The translations under genes were made by a program, and so were the position numbers. Of a stretch of DNA of 36,370 bases, positions 7,380-15,297 are shown piece by piece. Under the pieces are notes generated by a model. That model searched no databases and was not told the origin of the DNA. It saw only the letters and a program-made list of their open reading frames with translations. The stretch comes from Burkholderiales bacterium (GTDB taxonomy: Bacteria > Pseudomonadota > Gammaproteobacteria > Burkholderiales > SG8-39), in contig JAHDYJ010000011.1 of the NCBI GenBank assembly GCA_023383795.1, forward strand, positions 35,620 to 71,989, in the 5' to 3' direction. Position 1 is the first letter of the stretch, and each line of letters opens with the position of its first letter.

Positions 7380-7586
7380 TCAGGCCTGCAGTGCGGCCTG
7401 GTAGCCCTCGTCCTCGACCGCCTTGACGAGGGCCTGCGCGTCGGCGCTGCCCTTCACCACGGCCTGCGCCTTCTCCAGGCTCACCTCGGCGCTCTGCACG
7501 CCGGGCACCTGCTTCAGCGCCTTCGTGACCGACATCACGCAGTGGTTGCAGGTCATTCCGGTGACCTTGAGGGTGGTGGCTTGCAT
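7380..7586 (-). CDS. copZ: CopZ-like copper chaperone (heavy-metal-associated domain)
   Basis: 68 residues, a single HMA domain with the copper site M11-T-C13-N-H-C16. The start at 7586 is fixed by GAGGAG just upstream on the minus strand. The size and ferredoxin-like pattern fit a cytosolic Cu(I) chaperone that hands copper to the CopA ATPase encoded 38 bases upstream. Longer open frame in the same register continues antisense through copA but is not coding there. Confidence 0.93.
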   Translation of the reverse strand: MQATTLKVTGMTCNHCVMSVTKALKQVPGVQSAEVSLEKAQAVVKGSADAQALVKAVEDEGYQAALQA

Positions 7587-7624
7587 GGTAGAGCTCCTCG
7601 TTGACGTTGCGAAATCGTGCCGGA

Positions 7625-10153
7625 TCAGCGCGTCGCAGGCGCCGCGGCCGTGGCGAGCGCCGGTTGCTTGCTGCGGCCCGCGCCGGATGCCGGCGGCCCG
7701 CTGCCTTGCGCGCGCACGCGCCGCAGCCGCAGGCTGTTGGTCACGACGAACACGCTCGAGAGCCCCATCGCGAGGCCGGCGAGCATCGGGTTGAGCGTGA
7801 GACCCCAGGCGGGATAGAACACGCCGGCCGCGAGCGGGATGAGCGCGATGTTGTAGACGAACGCCCAGAACAGGTTGCCGCGGATGGTGCGCATCGTGCG
7901 CCGCGCGACCTCGAGCGCGTTCAGGAGGCCCGCGAGATCGCCGCGCGTGAGCGTCACGTCGGCGGCCTCGATCGCGATGTCGGTGCCGGTGGCGACCGCG
8001 ACGCCGACCTCGGCCTGCGCGAGCGCCGGCGCGTCGTTGATGCCGTCGCCCACGAACGCGACCTTGCGGCCTTCGAGCTGCATGCGCCGCACCGCTTCGG
8101 CCTTGCCGGAGGGCAGCACCTCGGCCGCGACGTCGTCGACGCCCGCCTGGCGCGCGATCGCCTGCGCGGTGCGCGCGCTGTCGCCGGTGATCATCCCGAT
8201 GCGCAGGCCGCGTGCCTTCAGTGCTTCGATCACCGCGGCCGATTCGGGCTTCAGCGGATCGGCGACGCCGAGCACGCCCCAGGCGGCGCCGTCGACCGCG
8301 AGGTAGATCGGCGTGCGTGCGCGCTCCGCGAGCGCTGCCGCGCGCTCGGCGAGCGCGTCGGCGGCGATGCCCTCGCGGGCGAGCAGGCGCTCGGCGCCGA
8401 GCAGAACCGCGTGTCCGTCCACGGTCGCCTTCACGCCGTAGCCCGGAATCGCCTCGAAGCGCGCCGCCTGAGGAAACTCGACGCCGCGCGCGCGCGCCGC
8501 GGCGACGATCGCGGCGGCGAGCGGGTGCTCGCTGCCCGAATCCGCGCCGGCGGCGAAGCGCAGCACCTCTGCCGCATCCCGCCCGGGCGCGGGCTCCAGA
8601 TCGGTGAGCTCGGGCCGGCCGATGGTCAAGGTGCCGGTCTTGTCGAAGACCACCGTGTCGACGTGCGAGAGCGCCTCGAGCGCCTCGCCCTTGCGGAAGA
8701 GGACGCCGAGCTCGGCGGCGCGGCCGCTGCCGACCATGATCGCGGCGGGGGTCGCGAGCCCCATCGCGCACGGGCAGGCGACCACCAGCACCGCCACCGT
8801 GCTGACCAGCGCGAGCGTGATCGCGGGCGCCGGGCCGAGCGCGAGCCAGACGACGAACGTGACCGCGGCGATCGCGAGCACGATCGGCGTGAACACGCCG
8901 ACCACGCGGTCGGCGAGCCGTTGGATCGGCAGCTTCAAGCCCTGCGCCTGCTCGACCATGCGAATGATCTGCGCGAGCATCGTCTGCTTGCCGACCTGGC
9001 GTGCCTCGATGCGCAGCGCGCCGTGCTGGTTGACCGTGCCGCCGACGACGCGGTCGCCGGGGTGCTTGGCTGCGGGCATCGGCTCGCCGGTGAGCATCGA
9101 TTCGTCGACGTAGCTCGTGCCCTCGCGCACCTCGCCGTCCACCGGCACGCGCTCGCCGGGACGCACGATCACGACGTCGCCGCGCACGACGGCGGCGATC
9201 GGCACGTCGCGCTCCTCGCCGTCGCGGACGACGCGCGCGGTCTTCGCCTGCAGGCCGATCAGCTTCTTGATCGCGGCGCCGGTGCGGCCCTTGGCGAGCG
9301 CCTCGAGGTACTTGCCCATCAGGATCAGCGTGACGACCACCGCCGCCGCCTCGTAGTAGAGGTGGCGCGCCTGCGCCGGCAGCAGGGCCGGGGCGAGCAT
9401 CACCGCCGTGCTGTAGAGCCAGGCGGCGCCGACGCCGGTCATCACGAGGCTGTTCATGTCCGGCGAGAAGTGGCGGAAGGCCGCCCAGCCGGTGCTGAAG
9501 AAGCGCCGGCCGGGTCCGAAGACCACCACGGTGCCGAGCACGAGCTGCACCCAGTCCCAGAACCGAGCGGTCGGCGCGATCCGCGCGAGCGCGTCGTCGA
9601 GCGCGGGCAGGAGCATCGGGCCCATCGCGAGCACGACGATCGGGACGGAGAGCACTGCGGCGATCACGGTGTCGCGGAGGCGCGCGCGCAGCTCCGTCTC
9701 GCGCGCTCCGCCTTCGGCATCGGCGCTCTCCGCCGCGGCGAGCGGCCGTGGGGTGTAGCCCGCATCCTCGATCGCGCGCGCGAGCTCCTCGGGCGTCACG
9801 GTCGCCGGCAGATAGCGCACGGTGGCGCGCTCGGTCGCGAGGTTCACCGCCGCTTCGAGCACGCCCGGCGTCTTCCGCAGCGCACGCTCGACGCGGTTGG
9901 AGCAGTTGGCGCAAGTCATCCCCTCGACGCCGAGCTCGAGCTCGGCGGTAACCGGCGTGTAGCCGGCGTCCGTCACCGCGTCGGCAACGGCCGCGGCCGC
10001 TGCCGCGCCCTCCTCGAACCGCACGGTCGCTCGCTCGGTTGCAAGGTTGACGGTCGCCTCGGCCACGCCCGGCGCTTTCCGCAGCGCACGCTCCACGCGC
10101 GCGCTGCAGTTCGCGCAGGTCATGCCCCGGATTCCGATTTCCAGCGTCTGCAC
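7625..10153 (-). CDS. copA: CopA, Cu(I)-exporting P1B-type ATPase
   Basis: 842 residues. Two N-terminal metal-binding domains carry MTCANC (Cys13/Cys16 and Cys81/Cys84). The membrane CPC motif is near residue 459, the phosphorylation motif DKTGTLT near 502, the SEHPLAAAI His-Pro motif follows, and GDGINDAP is near 703. The last membrane pair has the YN and MxxSS signatures of P1B-1 copper pumps ([20 protein letters not shown]). It exports Cu(I) from the cytosol to the periplasm. It lies between a MerR regulator and copZ, all on the minus strand. The 81-base gap to the regulator contains a strong hairpin. Confidence 0.96.
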   Translation of the reverse strand: MQTLEIGIRGMTCANCSARVERALRKAPGVAEATVNLATERATVRFEEGAAAAAAVADAVTDAGYTPVTAELELGVEGMTCANCSNRVERALRKTPGVLEAAVNLATERATVRYLPATVTPEELARAIEDAGYTPRPLAAAESADAEGGARETELRARLRDTVIAAVLSVPIVVLAMGPMLLPALDDALARIAPTARFWDWVQLVLGTVVVFGPGRRFFSTGWAAFRHFSPDMNSLVMTGVGAAWLYSTAVMLAPALLPAQARHLYYEAAAVVVTLILMGKYLEALAKGRTGAAIKKLIGLQAKTARVVRDGEERDVPIAAVVRGDVVIVRPGERVPVDGEVREGTSYVDESMLTGEPMPAAKHPGDRVVGGTVNQHGALRIEARQVGKQTMLAQIIRMVEQAQGLKLPIQRLADRVVGVFTPIVLAIAAVTFVVWLALGPAPAITLALVSTVAVLVVACPCAMGLATPAAIMVGSGRAAELGVLFRKGEALEALSHVDTVVFDKTGTLTIGRPELTDLEPAPGRDAAEVLRFAAGADSGSEHPLAAAIVAAARARGVEFPQAARFEAIPGYGVKATVDGHAVLLGAERLLAREGIAADALAERAAALAERARTPIYLAVDGAAWGVLGVADPLKPESAAVIEALKARGLRIGMITGDSARTAQAIARQAGVDDVAAEVLPSGKAEAVRRMQLEGRKVAFVGDGINDAPALAQAEVGVAVATGTDIAIEAADVTLTRGDLAGLLNALEVARRTMRTIRGNLFWAFVYNIALIPLAAGVFYPAWGLTLNPMLAGLAMGLSSVFVVTNSLRLRRVRAQGSGPPASGAGRSKQPALATAAAPATR

Positions 10154-10202
10154 GTCGCGCTCCTGTTCCTTGCCTCGTTCCTCCCGCGGAGGGAGGGTAA
10201 CG

Positions 10203-10228
10203 GGAGGGAACCCGGGTGGGTTCCCTCC
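10203..10228 (-). other. Perfect hairpin between merR and copA
   Basis: An 11-base stem (10203-10213 with 10218-10228) with a GGGT loop lies between the regulator stop at 10235 and the copA start at 10153. There is no T run, so it is more likely an attenuator, a processing site or a transcript stabiliser than a full terminator. It could set a low regulator-to-pump expression ratio or the reverse. Confidence 0.5.
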
Positions 10229-10234
10229 TGTTCG

Positions 10235-10642
10235 TCACTCGTCGGCCTGGTTGAGTGCCCCGAGAATCGGGCACTCGCCCGTGTGCCCGTGGCCGCTGCA
10301 GCGCGCCTCGAGCGCCGCGAGCCCCTGCTTCATGCGCGCGAGCGCCTCGATGCGCCGCTCGATGTCGGCGATCTTGGCCTGTGTCACCCGCTTCACGTCG
10401 CGTGCCCGGGCGCGCGGCTTGTCGGAGAGCGCGAGCAGCTCCGCGATCTCCTCGAGCGAGAAGCCGAGCGCCTGGGCGCGGCGGATGAACCGCAGGCGGT
10501 GCGCGGCCGCCGCGCCGTACATCCGGTAGCCGGAGGGAGTGCGGCCGGCGGGCGGCAGCAGCCCGAGCCGCTCGTAGTAGCGCAGCGTGCCGGCCCCGAT
10601 CCCGAGGTCCTTGGCGAGCTTTCCGATCGTCACGTTCTGCAT
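10235..10642 (-). CDS. MerR-family heavy-metal regulator, divergent metal loop
   Basis: 135 residues with a MerR DNA-binding head (VTIGKLAKDLGIGAGTLRYYERLGLL). The metal loop is C115-S-G-H-G-H-T-G-E-C124: eight residues between the cysteines and two histidines inside. This is the loop length of ZntR-type divalent-metal sensors (Cys115, His119, Cys124 in E. coli ZntR) rather than the seven of CueR. However, there is no Cys near position 79, which divalent sensors normally use. The metal is therefore unclear; the copA gene downstream argues for copper. GGAGGG precedes the ATG. Its own MerR-type promoter lies at 10661-10691. Confidence 0.9.
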   Translation of the reverse strand: MQNVTIGKLAKDLGIGAGTLRYYERLGLLPPAGRTPSGYRMYGAAAAHRLRFIRRAQALGFSLEEIAELLALSDKPRARARDVKRVTQAKIADIERRIEALARMKQGLAALEARCSGHGHTGECPILGALNQADE

Positions 10643-10660
10643 GTCGCCCTCCGGAGCAAA

Positions 10661-10691
10661 GCTTAAACGTTATAGTAAGGTATAGAGTCAA
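10661..10691 (-). promoter_or_regulatory. MerR-type promoter of the merR-copA-copZ operon
   Basis: On the minus strand TTGACT (10691-10686) is followed 19 bases later by TTAAGC (10666-10661), or at 20 bases by TAAGCT. The spacer has the AT-rich partial dyad CTATACC-N3-CTATA, unlike the GC-containing CueR operator at 7235. Long spacing and an imperfect central dyad are the marks of MerR-family control. The first start codon lies about 19 bases downstream. Confidence 0.75.
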
Positions 10692-10724
10692 GCCCGGTTT
10701 TCAAGCCCCCAACCCGGCCGGGAG

Positions 10725-10750
10725 TGATAATCTGACCCGGAAATTCCGGG
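10725..10750 (+). promoter_or_regulatory. Possible promoter of the TauD-like gene
   Basis: TGATAAT at 10725-10731 could be an extended -10 element; no clear -35 is visible. A CCCGGAA-A-TTCCGGG dyad (10736-10750) lies just downstream, where it could bind a regulator or form a leader hairpin, and CCCGGCCGGG (10713-10722) lies upstream. Confidence 0.35.
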
Positions 10751-10773
10751 AGTTAGAGAGGTAGGCGCGGGCG

Positions 10774-11739
10774 ATGGGCGACAGCGGTGCGAGCGCAGTC
10801 ACGGGCAGCGCCGGGATCAAGGTGGAGCAGGCCGGGGTGTTCCTCGGCGCCGTGGTCACCGGCATCGATCTCGCGCGGCCGCTCGACGACGCGACCGTCG
10901 CGGCGCTCGGGCGGGCGCACGCCGAGCACGGCGTGCTCGTCTTCCCCGATCAGAAGATCGGCCCCGCGGACCTGATGCGGTTCGGGCGCTATTTCGGCGA
11001 GCTCACCGTGCACCCGTTCTCGACCAGCACCGCCGCGAACCCCGAGCTGATCGTGTACGACAACAAGGAGGGTAATCCGCCCGCGGCGACCGACGTCTGG
11101 CACACCGACGAGACCTTCCGCGAGTGCCCGCCGATGGGCACGATGCTCTGCTCGAAGATCGTGCCGAGGGTCGGCGGCGACACGGCCTTCTGCAGCATGA
11201 CCGCGGCGTACGAGGGCCTGTCGGACCGCATGCAGCGCCATCTGTCGGGCCTCGAGGCGATCCACGACTTCCTGCCGTTCAAGGCGCTCTTCTCGGGCAC
11301 GCCGGAAGGGCGGACGAAGCTGCGCCGCTACGAGGAGCTTTATCCGCCGGTGACGCACCCGGTGGTGCGCGTGCACCCTATGACGGGCAGGAAGGCCCTC
11401 TTCGTGAATCCGCAGTTCACGGTGCGCATCAAGGGCATGGAGGAGAGCGAGAGCCGCATGCTGCTCGAGTGGCTCTACACGCGCACGCACATCCACGAGT
11501 ACCAGTACCGCCATCGCTGGCAGCCGGACATGGTGGTGTTCTGGGACAACCGCAGCGCGCAGCACTCCGCGCTGCACGACTATTACCCGCAGCGCCGCCT
11601 GATGGAGCGCGTCACGATCAGGGGCGACCGCCCGGTCGGCGACGCGCCGCCGGCCGACCCCGCCGAGCTGCGGCGCTACCTGATGCCGCCGCTCACCGCG
11701 TTCGAGGCGACGCGCGCGAAGCGCCAGCACGACCTCTGA
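10774..11739 (+). CDS. TauD/TfdA-family Fe(II)/2-oxoglutarate dioxygenase
   Basis: 321 residues. The iron site follows the family pattern: H110-T-D112 in VWHTDETF and a distal His in WDNRSAQHSALHDY (H264 most likely), with a later Arg in ERVTIRGDRP for 2-oxoglutarate binding. Members hydroxylate sulfonates (taurine), aryloxyacetates and other acids; the substrate here cannot be read from the sequence. The downstream neighbours (DUF2237, cysteine desulfurase) could hint at organosulfur use, but this is weak. The AGAGAGGTAG ribosome site lies about ten bases before the ATG. Confidence 0.9.
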   Translation: MGDSGASAVTGSAGIKVEQAGVFLGAVVTGIDLARPLDDATVAALGRAHAEHGVLVFPDQKIGPADLMRFGRYFGELTVHPFSTSTAANPELIVYDNKEGNPPAATDVWHTDETFRECPPMGTMLCSKIVPRVGGDTAFCSMTAAYEGLSDRMQRHLSGLEAIHDFLPFKALFSGTPEGRTKLRRYEELYPPVTHPVVRVHPMTGRKALFVNPQFTVRIKGMEESESRMLLEWLYTRTHIHEYQYRHRWQPDMVVFWDNRSAQHSALHDYYPQRRLMERVTIRGDRPVGDAPPADPAELRRYLMPPLTAFEATRAKRQHDL

Positions 11740-11793
11740 TCGAGCAGGGCGCCGGGACGTCCCGGCGCCTGCCCGCTACGCAACCGTTCCGCG

Positions 11794-12177
11794 ATGAGCA
11801 CCGAGCCGCAGACCGAGAAGAACGTGCTCGGCGGCCCGCTGCTCGCCTGCAGTTACGCCCCGCTCACCGGATTCTTCCGCGATGGCTGCTGCGCCACGCG
11901 CGGCGAGCGCGGCGTCGCGCACCTGGTGTGCGTGCGCGTGACGCAGGAGTTTCTCGAGTTCAGCGGCGCGCGCGGCAACGACCTCGTCACGCCGCGCCCG
12001 GAGATGCGCTTCCGCGGCTTGAAGCCCGGCGACAAGTGGTGCCTGCACGTGCTGCGTTGGCTCGAGGCGTGGGAGGCGGGCTGCGCGCCCCAGGTGATGC
12101 TGCAGTCGACCCATGCGCGCGCGCTCGAGTACGTCGATCTCGACGCGCTCAAGGCCCGCGCGCTCGATCTCAACTGA
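11794..12177 (+). CDS. DUF2237 family protein
   Basis: 127 residues matching the DUF2237 pattern closely: NVLGGPLLACS, PLTGFFRDGCC, EFLEFSGARGNDL, TPRPEMRFRGLKPGDKWCL and a C-terminal HARALEYVDL. Five cysteines, several at conserved places (ACS, GCC, WCL), suggest metal binding or structural roles. No function is established for the family that I know of. It sits between the oxygenase and the cysteine desulfurase, 11 bases before the latter, so the three are likely an operon. Confidence 0.9.
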   Translation: MSTEPQTEKNVLGGPLLACSYAPLTGFFRDGCCATRGERGVAHLVCVRVTQEFLEFSGARGNDLVTPRPEMRFRGLKPGDKWCLHVLRWLEAWEAGCAPQVMLQSTHARALEYVDLDALKARALDLN

Positions 12178-12188
12178 GAGGACGACCG

Positions 12189-13352
12189 ATGGTCGCACCC
12201 GTATACCTCGACTACAACGCCACGACGCCGGTGGCGCCGGAAGTCGCCGATGCGATCGAGCCGTTCCTGCGCGAGCACTACGGCAACGCCTCCTCCGCGC
12301 ATCCCTACGGTCGCCGCGCGGCCGAGGCGGTCGCGGCGGCACGCGCGGAGGTGGCCGCGCTCGTCGGCGCGACGGACGGCGAGATCGTCTTCACCGGCTG
12401 CGCCACCGAGGCGAACAATCTCGCGGTCTGCGGCGTCGCCCGCGCGCTCGCTCCGGCCGGCAAGCGGCATCTGGTGATCAGCTCGGTGGAGCATCCGGCG
12501 GTGCAGGCGCCGGCGGCGCATCTGCACGAGACGGGCTGGCAGGTGTCGGTCGTGGCCGTCGACGGGTACGGGCGCGTGGATCCCGAGGCGGTCGCCGCGG
12601 CGGTGCGTGCGGACACCGCGCTCGTGTCGATCATGCATGCGAACAACGAGATCGGCACGATCCAGCCGATCGCCGAGATCGCGCGTCGCGTACGCCCGCG
12701 CGGCGCGCTGGTGCATACCGATGCGGCGCAGTCGCCCGGGAAGATCCCGGTGCGGGTCGACGCGCTCGATGTGGATCTGCTGACGCTCGCGGGTCACAAG
12801 TTCTACGCGACGAAGGGCGTCGGCGCGCTCTACGTGCGCCGCGGGACGCCGATCGCGCCGGTGCTCTTCGGCGCCGGCCAGGAGCACGGCCTGCGCCCCG
12901 GGACCGAGAACGTTCCGGCGATCGTCGGGCTCGGCGCGGCCGCGCGCCTCGCCGCCGAGCGGATCGCCGAGGCCGTGCCGCGCATGCAGCGGCTGCGCGA
13001 CCGGCTGCACGCGCTGCTCGAGGGCGGCGTGCCCGGCCTGCGGCTGAACGGGCATCCGCTCGATCGCCTGCCGAACACGCTCAACGTCTCCTTCCCGGAC
13101 GTCGCGGGCGAGGCGCTGCTCGCGGCGGCGGGTACCGAGGTCGCCGCCTCGGTGGGCTCCGCCTGCCATGCGGGCAGCCACGCGCCGAGTGGCGTGCTCG
13201 CGGCGCTCGGCGCGGATCTCGCGCGCGCGGTGGGCGCGGTGCGGCTGTCCGTCGGCGCCTACACGACCGACGCCGAGATCGAGCGCGCCGCGCAGGCGCT
13301 CGTCGCGGCGTGGCAGCGGCTCCCGCGCGCCGAGAGGCGATCCGCGGCTTGA
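12189..13352 (+). CDS. Cysteine desulfurase, NifS/IscS-like
   Basis: 387 residues of the class V PLP-dependent fold. The PLP lysine is K204 in LAGHKFYATKG, the cofactor Asp is D178 in HTDAAQ, and the catalytic Cys is C326 in SVGSACHAGS. It begins with YLDYNATTP, as this family does. It releases sulfur from cysteine as an enzyme persulfide for cofactor or tRNA assembly. The CHAG loop and absence of iscR/iscU neighbours suggest an accessory NifS-type enzyme rather than the housekeeping IscS. Its stop overlaps the TTG start of the next gene. Confidence 0.93.
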   Translation: MVAPVYLDYNATTPVAPEVADAIEPFLREHYGNASSAHPYGRRAAEAVAAARAEVAALVGATDGEIVFTGCATEANNLAVCGVARALAPAGKRHLVISSVEHPAVQAPAAHLHETGWQVSVVAVDGYGRVDPEAVAAAVRADTALVSIMHANNEIGTIQPIAEIARRVRPRGALVHTDAAQSPGKIPVRVDALDVDLLTLAGHKFYATKGVGALYVRRGTPIAPVLFGAGQEHGLRPGTENVPAIVGLGAAARLAAERIAEAVPRMQRLRDRLHALLEGGVPGLRLNGHPLDRLPNTLNVSFPDVAGEALLAAAGTEVAASVGSACHAGSHAPSGVLAALGADLARAVGAVRLSVGAYTTDAEIERAAQALVAAWQRLPRAERRSAA

Positions 13353-14017
13353 GCGACCCCGACGCCGCCGCTTCGGCCGAGCGCTACGACGCCTGGTACC
13401 GCACGCCGCGCGGGTGCTGGATCGGCGAGACCGAGTACCGGCTGCTCGCCGGCGCGCTCGGCGCGCGACCCGGCGAGACGGTGCTCGACGTCGGCTGCGG
13501 CACCGGATACTTCACGCGCCTGTTCGCCGAGCGCGCGCGTGCGCGCATCGTCGGGCTCGACCCGGATCTCGCATGGCTGCGCTACGCGCGCGCGCACGCG
13601 CACGCGGGCGAGCCCTGTGTCGGCGGCCGCGCCGAGCGGCTGCCCTTTGCCGACCGCGCGTTCGACTACGCGGTCGCCGTCACCTCGCTCTGCTTCGTTC
13701 CGGACCAGGACGCGGCGCTGCGCGAGCTCGTGCGCGTGACGCGCAAGCGCATCGCGCTGGGGCTCCTCAACCGCCGCAGCCTCCTGTACCTGCAGAAGGG
13801 CCGCGGCGGGGGCAAGGGCGCCTATCGCGGCGCGCACTGGCACACGCCGGCCGAGATCCGCGCACAGCTCGCACCGCTGCCGCTGCACGATGTGCGGCTC
13901 GCCGCCGCGGTGTTCCTGCCCGGCGGCGGCCGTGTCGCGCGGTGGGTCGAGGAACGACTGCCGCCGTCGTGGCTCGCGGGCGCCTTCCTGCTCGCGGTGG
14001 CCGACGTCGCGGCGTGA
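13349..14017 (+). CDS. Class I SAM-dependent methyltransferase
   Basis: 222 residues from a TTG start that overlaps the desulfurase stop (TTGA at 13349-13352), with GAGAGG at 13332-13337 as ribosome site. Motif I is VLDVGCGTGYFTRLFA, followed by VGLDPDLAWLRYAR and the RLPFADRAFDYAVAVTSL segment of the UbiE/BioC-like methyltransferases. The substrate is unknown. Translational coupling to the desulfurase suggests a joint role. The gene ends 10 bases before the convergent DsbD-alpha-like gene. Confidence 0.85.
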   Translation: MSDPDAAASAERYDAWYRTPRGCWIGETEYRLLAGALGARPGETVLDVGCGTGYFTRLFAERARARIVGLDPDLAWLRYARAHAHAGEPCVGGRAERLPFADRAFDYAVAVTSLCFVPDQDAALRELVRVTRKRIALGLLNRRSLLYLQKGRGGGKGAYRGAHWHTPAEIRAQLAPLPLHDVRLAAAVFLPGGGRVARWVEERLPPSWLAGAFLLAVADVAA

Positions 14018-14027
14018 GCGTCTATGC

Positions 14028-14468
14028 TCACGGCCGCGGCGGCGCGACCTCGAGCACCGCTTCGACCGGCTGCGTGCTCGGCATCAGGCAGGCGGTCGGC
14101 GTGCAGCCCTGATAGCGCAGGCGGCCGCGAATGCGGCGCGAGCCGGGCGCGGCGCCGGCGGCGAGGGCGAGCGGCGCCTCGAGCCGCAGCGTTCCGCGAT
14201 AGACGCGCAGCACCATGGCGCTCCAGTCGAACTGCCTCGCCTCGGCCGGCGGGTACTCCACCGGGCCGATGACCAGGCCGTCCGCCGGCTCGAAGCCGAG
14301 CTCGGTCGGCACCAAGAACGGCTCGGCCGGCGCGTGCGCCTCGATGTGGCACCCCTCCGGAATCTCGACCTCGACCACCAGCCGCCCGCGCTGGCCGGCG
14401 GCGAGCTGCGCCGGCTCCACGCGTGCGCTGAGCGCGAGCCAGCGGCTCGTGTCCGCGAGTGCGTTCAT
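14028..14468 (-). CDS. DsbD-alpha-like domain protein without signal peptide
   Basis: 146 residues resembling the N-terminal immunoglobulin-like domain of DsbD. The C-terminal pair C122-T-P-T-A-C127 in YQGCTPTACLMPS corresponds to the redox cysteines of DsbD-alpha (YQGC...C). The usual cleavable signal peptide is absent, so the protein appears to stay in the cytoplasm unless exported by another route. ATG at 14468 overlaps the stop of the TlpA-like gene (ATGA), so the two are co-translated. Together they look like a split pair: a thioredoxin-like donor and a DsbD-alpha-like acceptor. Confidence 0.82.
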   Translation of the reverse strand: MNALADTSRWLALSARVEPAQLAAGQRGRLVVEVEIPEGCHIEAHAPAEPFLVPTELGFEPADGLVIGPVEYPPAEARQFDWSAMVLRVYRGTLRLEAPLALAAGAAPGSRRIRGRLRYQGCTPTACLMPSTQPVEAVLEVAPPRP

Positions 14469-15013
14469 GCGTCCTCCAGCACCTTCTCGAGCTCCGCGAT
14501 GACGGTTCGCGCGCGCGCGTCGAAGCGCTCCATGTTCAGGTATTCGCGATAGCGCACGCGGCCCCCGGCGTCGAGGATGAAGTGGGCGTTGATGACCGCC
14601 ACTTCCGGCGGCAGCCCCTCTTTCTGCGGCGCGAAGGTCAGGCCGAGCTCGCCGGTCCGATCCAGCCAGACCGGGAAGGTCCACCCGTAGCGGTCGCGGA
14701 ACGGCCGCATCACCTCGGGCGGTTCCTTGACGTCGATCACGATGACCTGCACGCCACGCTCCCGGTACCGCTGCCAGATCTCCTGCTCCAGGAACGGGGC
14801 CTCCGCGCCGCAGTAGGGGCACCAGGTGGCCGTGAACACGAGCAGCACGACCTTGCCGCGGTAGTCGGCGAGGCGGCCGACGCCGCCATCGAGCGTCGGC
14901 AGCACGAGGTCGGGCACCTCGTCGCCCACCTCGTAGGTCGCGACCGGAGCCGCGTGTCCCGCTGCGATCGCGCTCTCGATCGCGCGATGTTCGATCTCCC
15001 GTGCGCGCTGCAT
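14465..15013 (-). CDS. TlpA/peroxiredoxin-like thioredoxin-fold protein, no signal peptide
   Basis: 182 residues. The start at 15013 is chosen because AAAGGAGGG lies eight bases upstream on the minus strand. Active site W64-C65-P-Y-C68 in TATWCPYCGAEAPF, with cis-Pro segment LPPEVAVI. No signal peptide or membrane helix is present in the first 40 residues, unlike the two TlpA-like proteins at 1160 and 3035, so a cytoplasmic site is inferred. An ECF-type promoter lies at 15138-15163, leaving a leader of about 120 bases that contains a CGCCGCG-AG-CGCGGCG hairpin. Confidence 0.87.
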   Translation of the reverse strand: MQRAREIEHRAIESAIAAGHAAPVATYEVGDEVPDLVLPTLDGGVGRLADYRGKVVLLVFTATWCPYCGAEAPFLEQEIWQRYRERGVQVIVIDVKEPPEVMRPFRDRYGWTFPVWLDRTGELGLTFAPQKEGLPPEVAVINAHFILDAGGRVRYREYLNMERFDARARTVIAELEKVLEDA

Positions 15014-15137
15014 TGAACTGCCCTCCTTTCGCAAGTCGAGAACGGGTCGCGTGGTTCTCTCGCCGGCTGCCCGCGTGCATCGAGACGTGTCGCCGCGAGC
15101 GCGGCGACGATGCGCTCGCCGTGCCCATGACCGCAGA

Positions 15138-15163
15138 GACGCAGACGCGGCCGATCCGGTTCC
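15138..15163 (-). promoter_or_regulatory. ECF-type promoter of the TlpA-like/DsbD-alpha operon
   Basis: Minus strand TGGAACC (-35 GGAACC, 15163-15158), exactly 16 bases, then CGTC (15141-15138). It is the same pattern as at the ECF sigma gene (18960-18985). It faces away from the similar site at 15200-15225. Confidence 0.75.
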
Positions 15164-15199
15164 AGCGCCGTCGACGCGACGCTTCGCCGGCGCGCGGCG

Positions 15200-15225
15200 G
15201 GAACCGTTTGTGCGCCGGCTGCGTC
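15200..15225 (+). promoter_or_regulatory. ECF-type promoter of the Bcr/CflA-like exporter
   Basis: Plus strand GGAACC (15200-15205), 16 bases, CGTC (15222-15225). It lies 73 bases before the ATG of the MFS gene. Both box sequence and spacing equal those at the other four candidate sites. Confidence 0.72.
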
Positions 15226-15297
15226 CTGGCCCGGGAATGCCCGCGCGGCGAAGCGGCCGGCGCGCGTCGTACGCGCCGGGCGCGCAAGGAGAAACCG

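Noticed and set aside
10205..10234. GGAACC in the merR-copA gap as another ECF site
   Set aside because: No CGTC at 15-17 bases, and the GGAACC is part of the hairpin stem.
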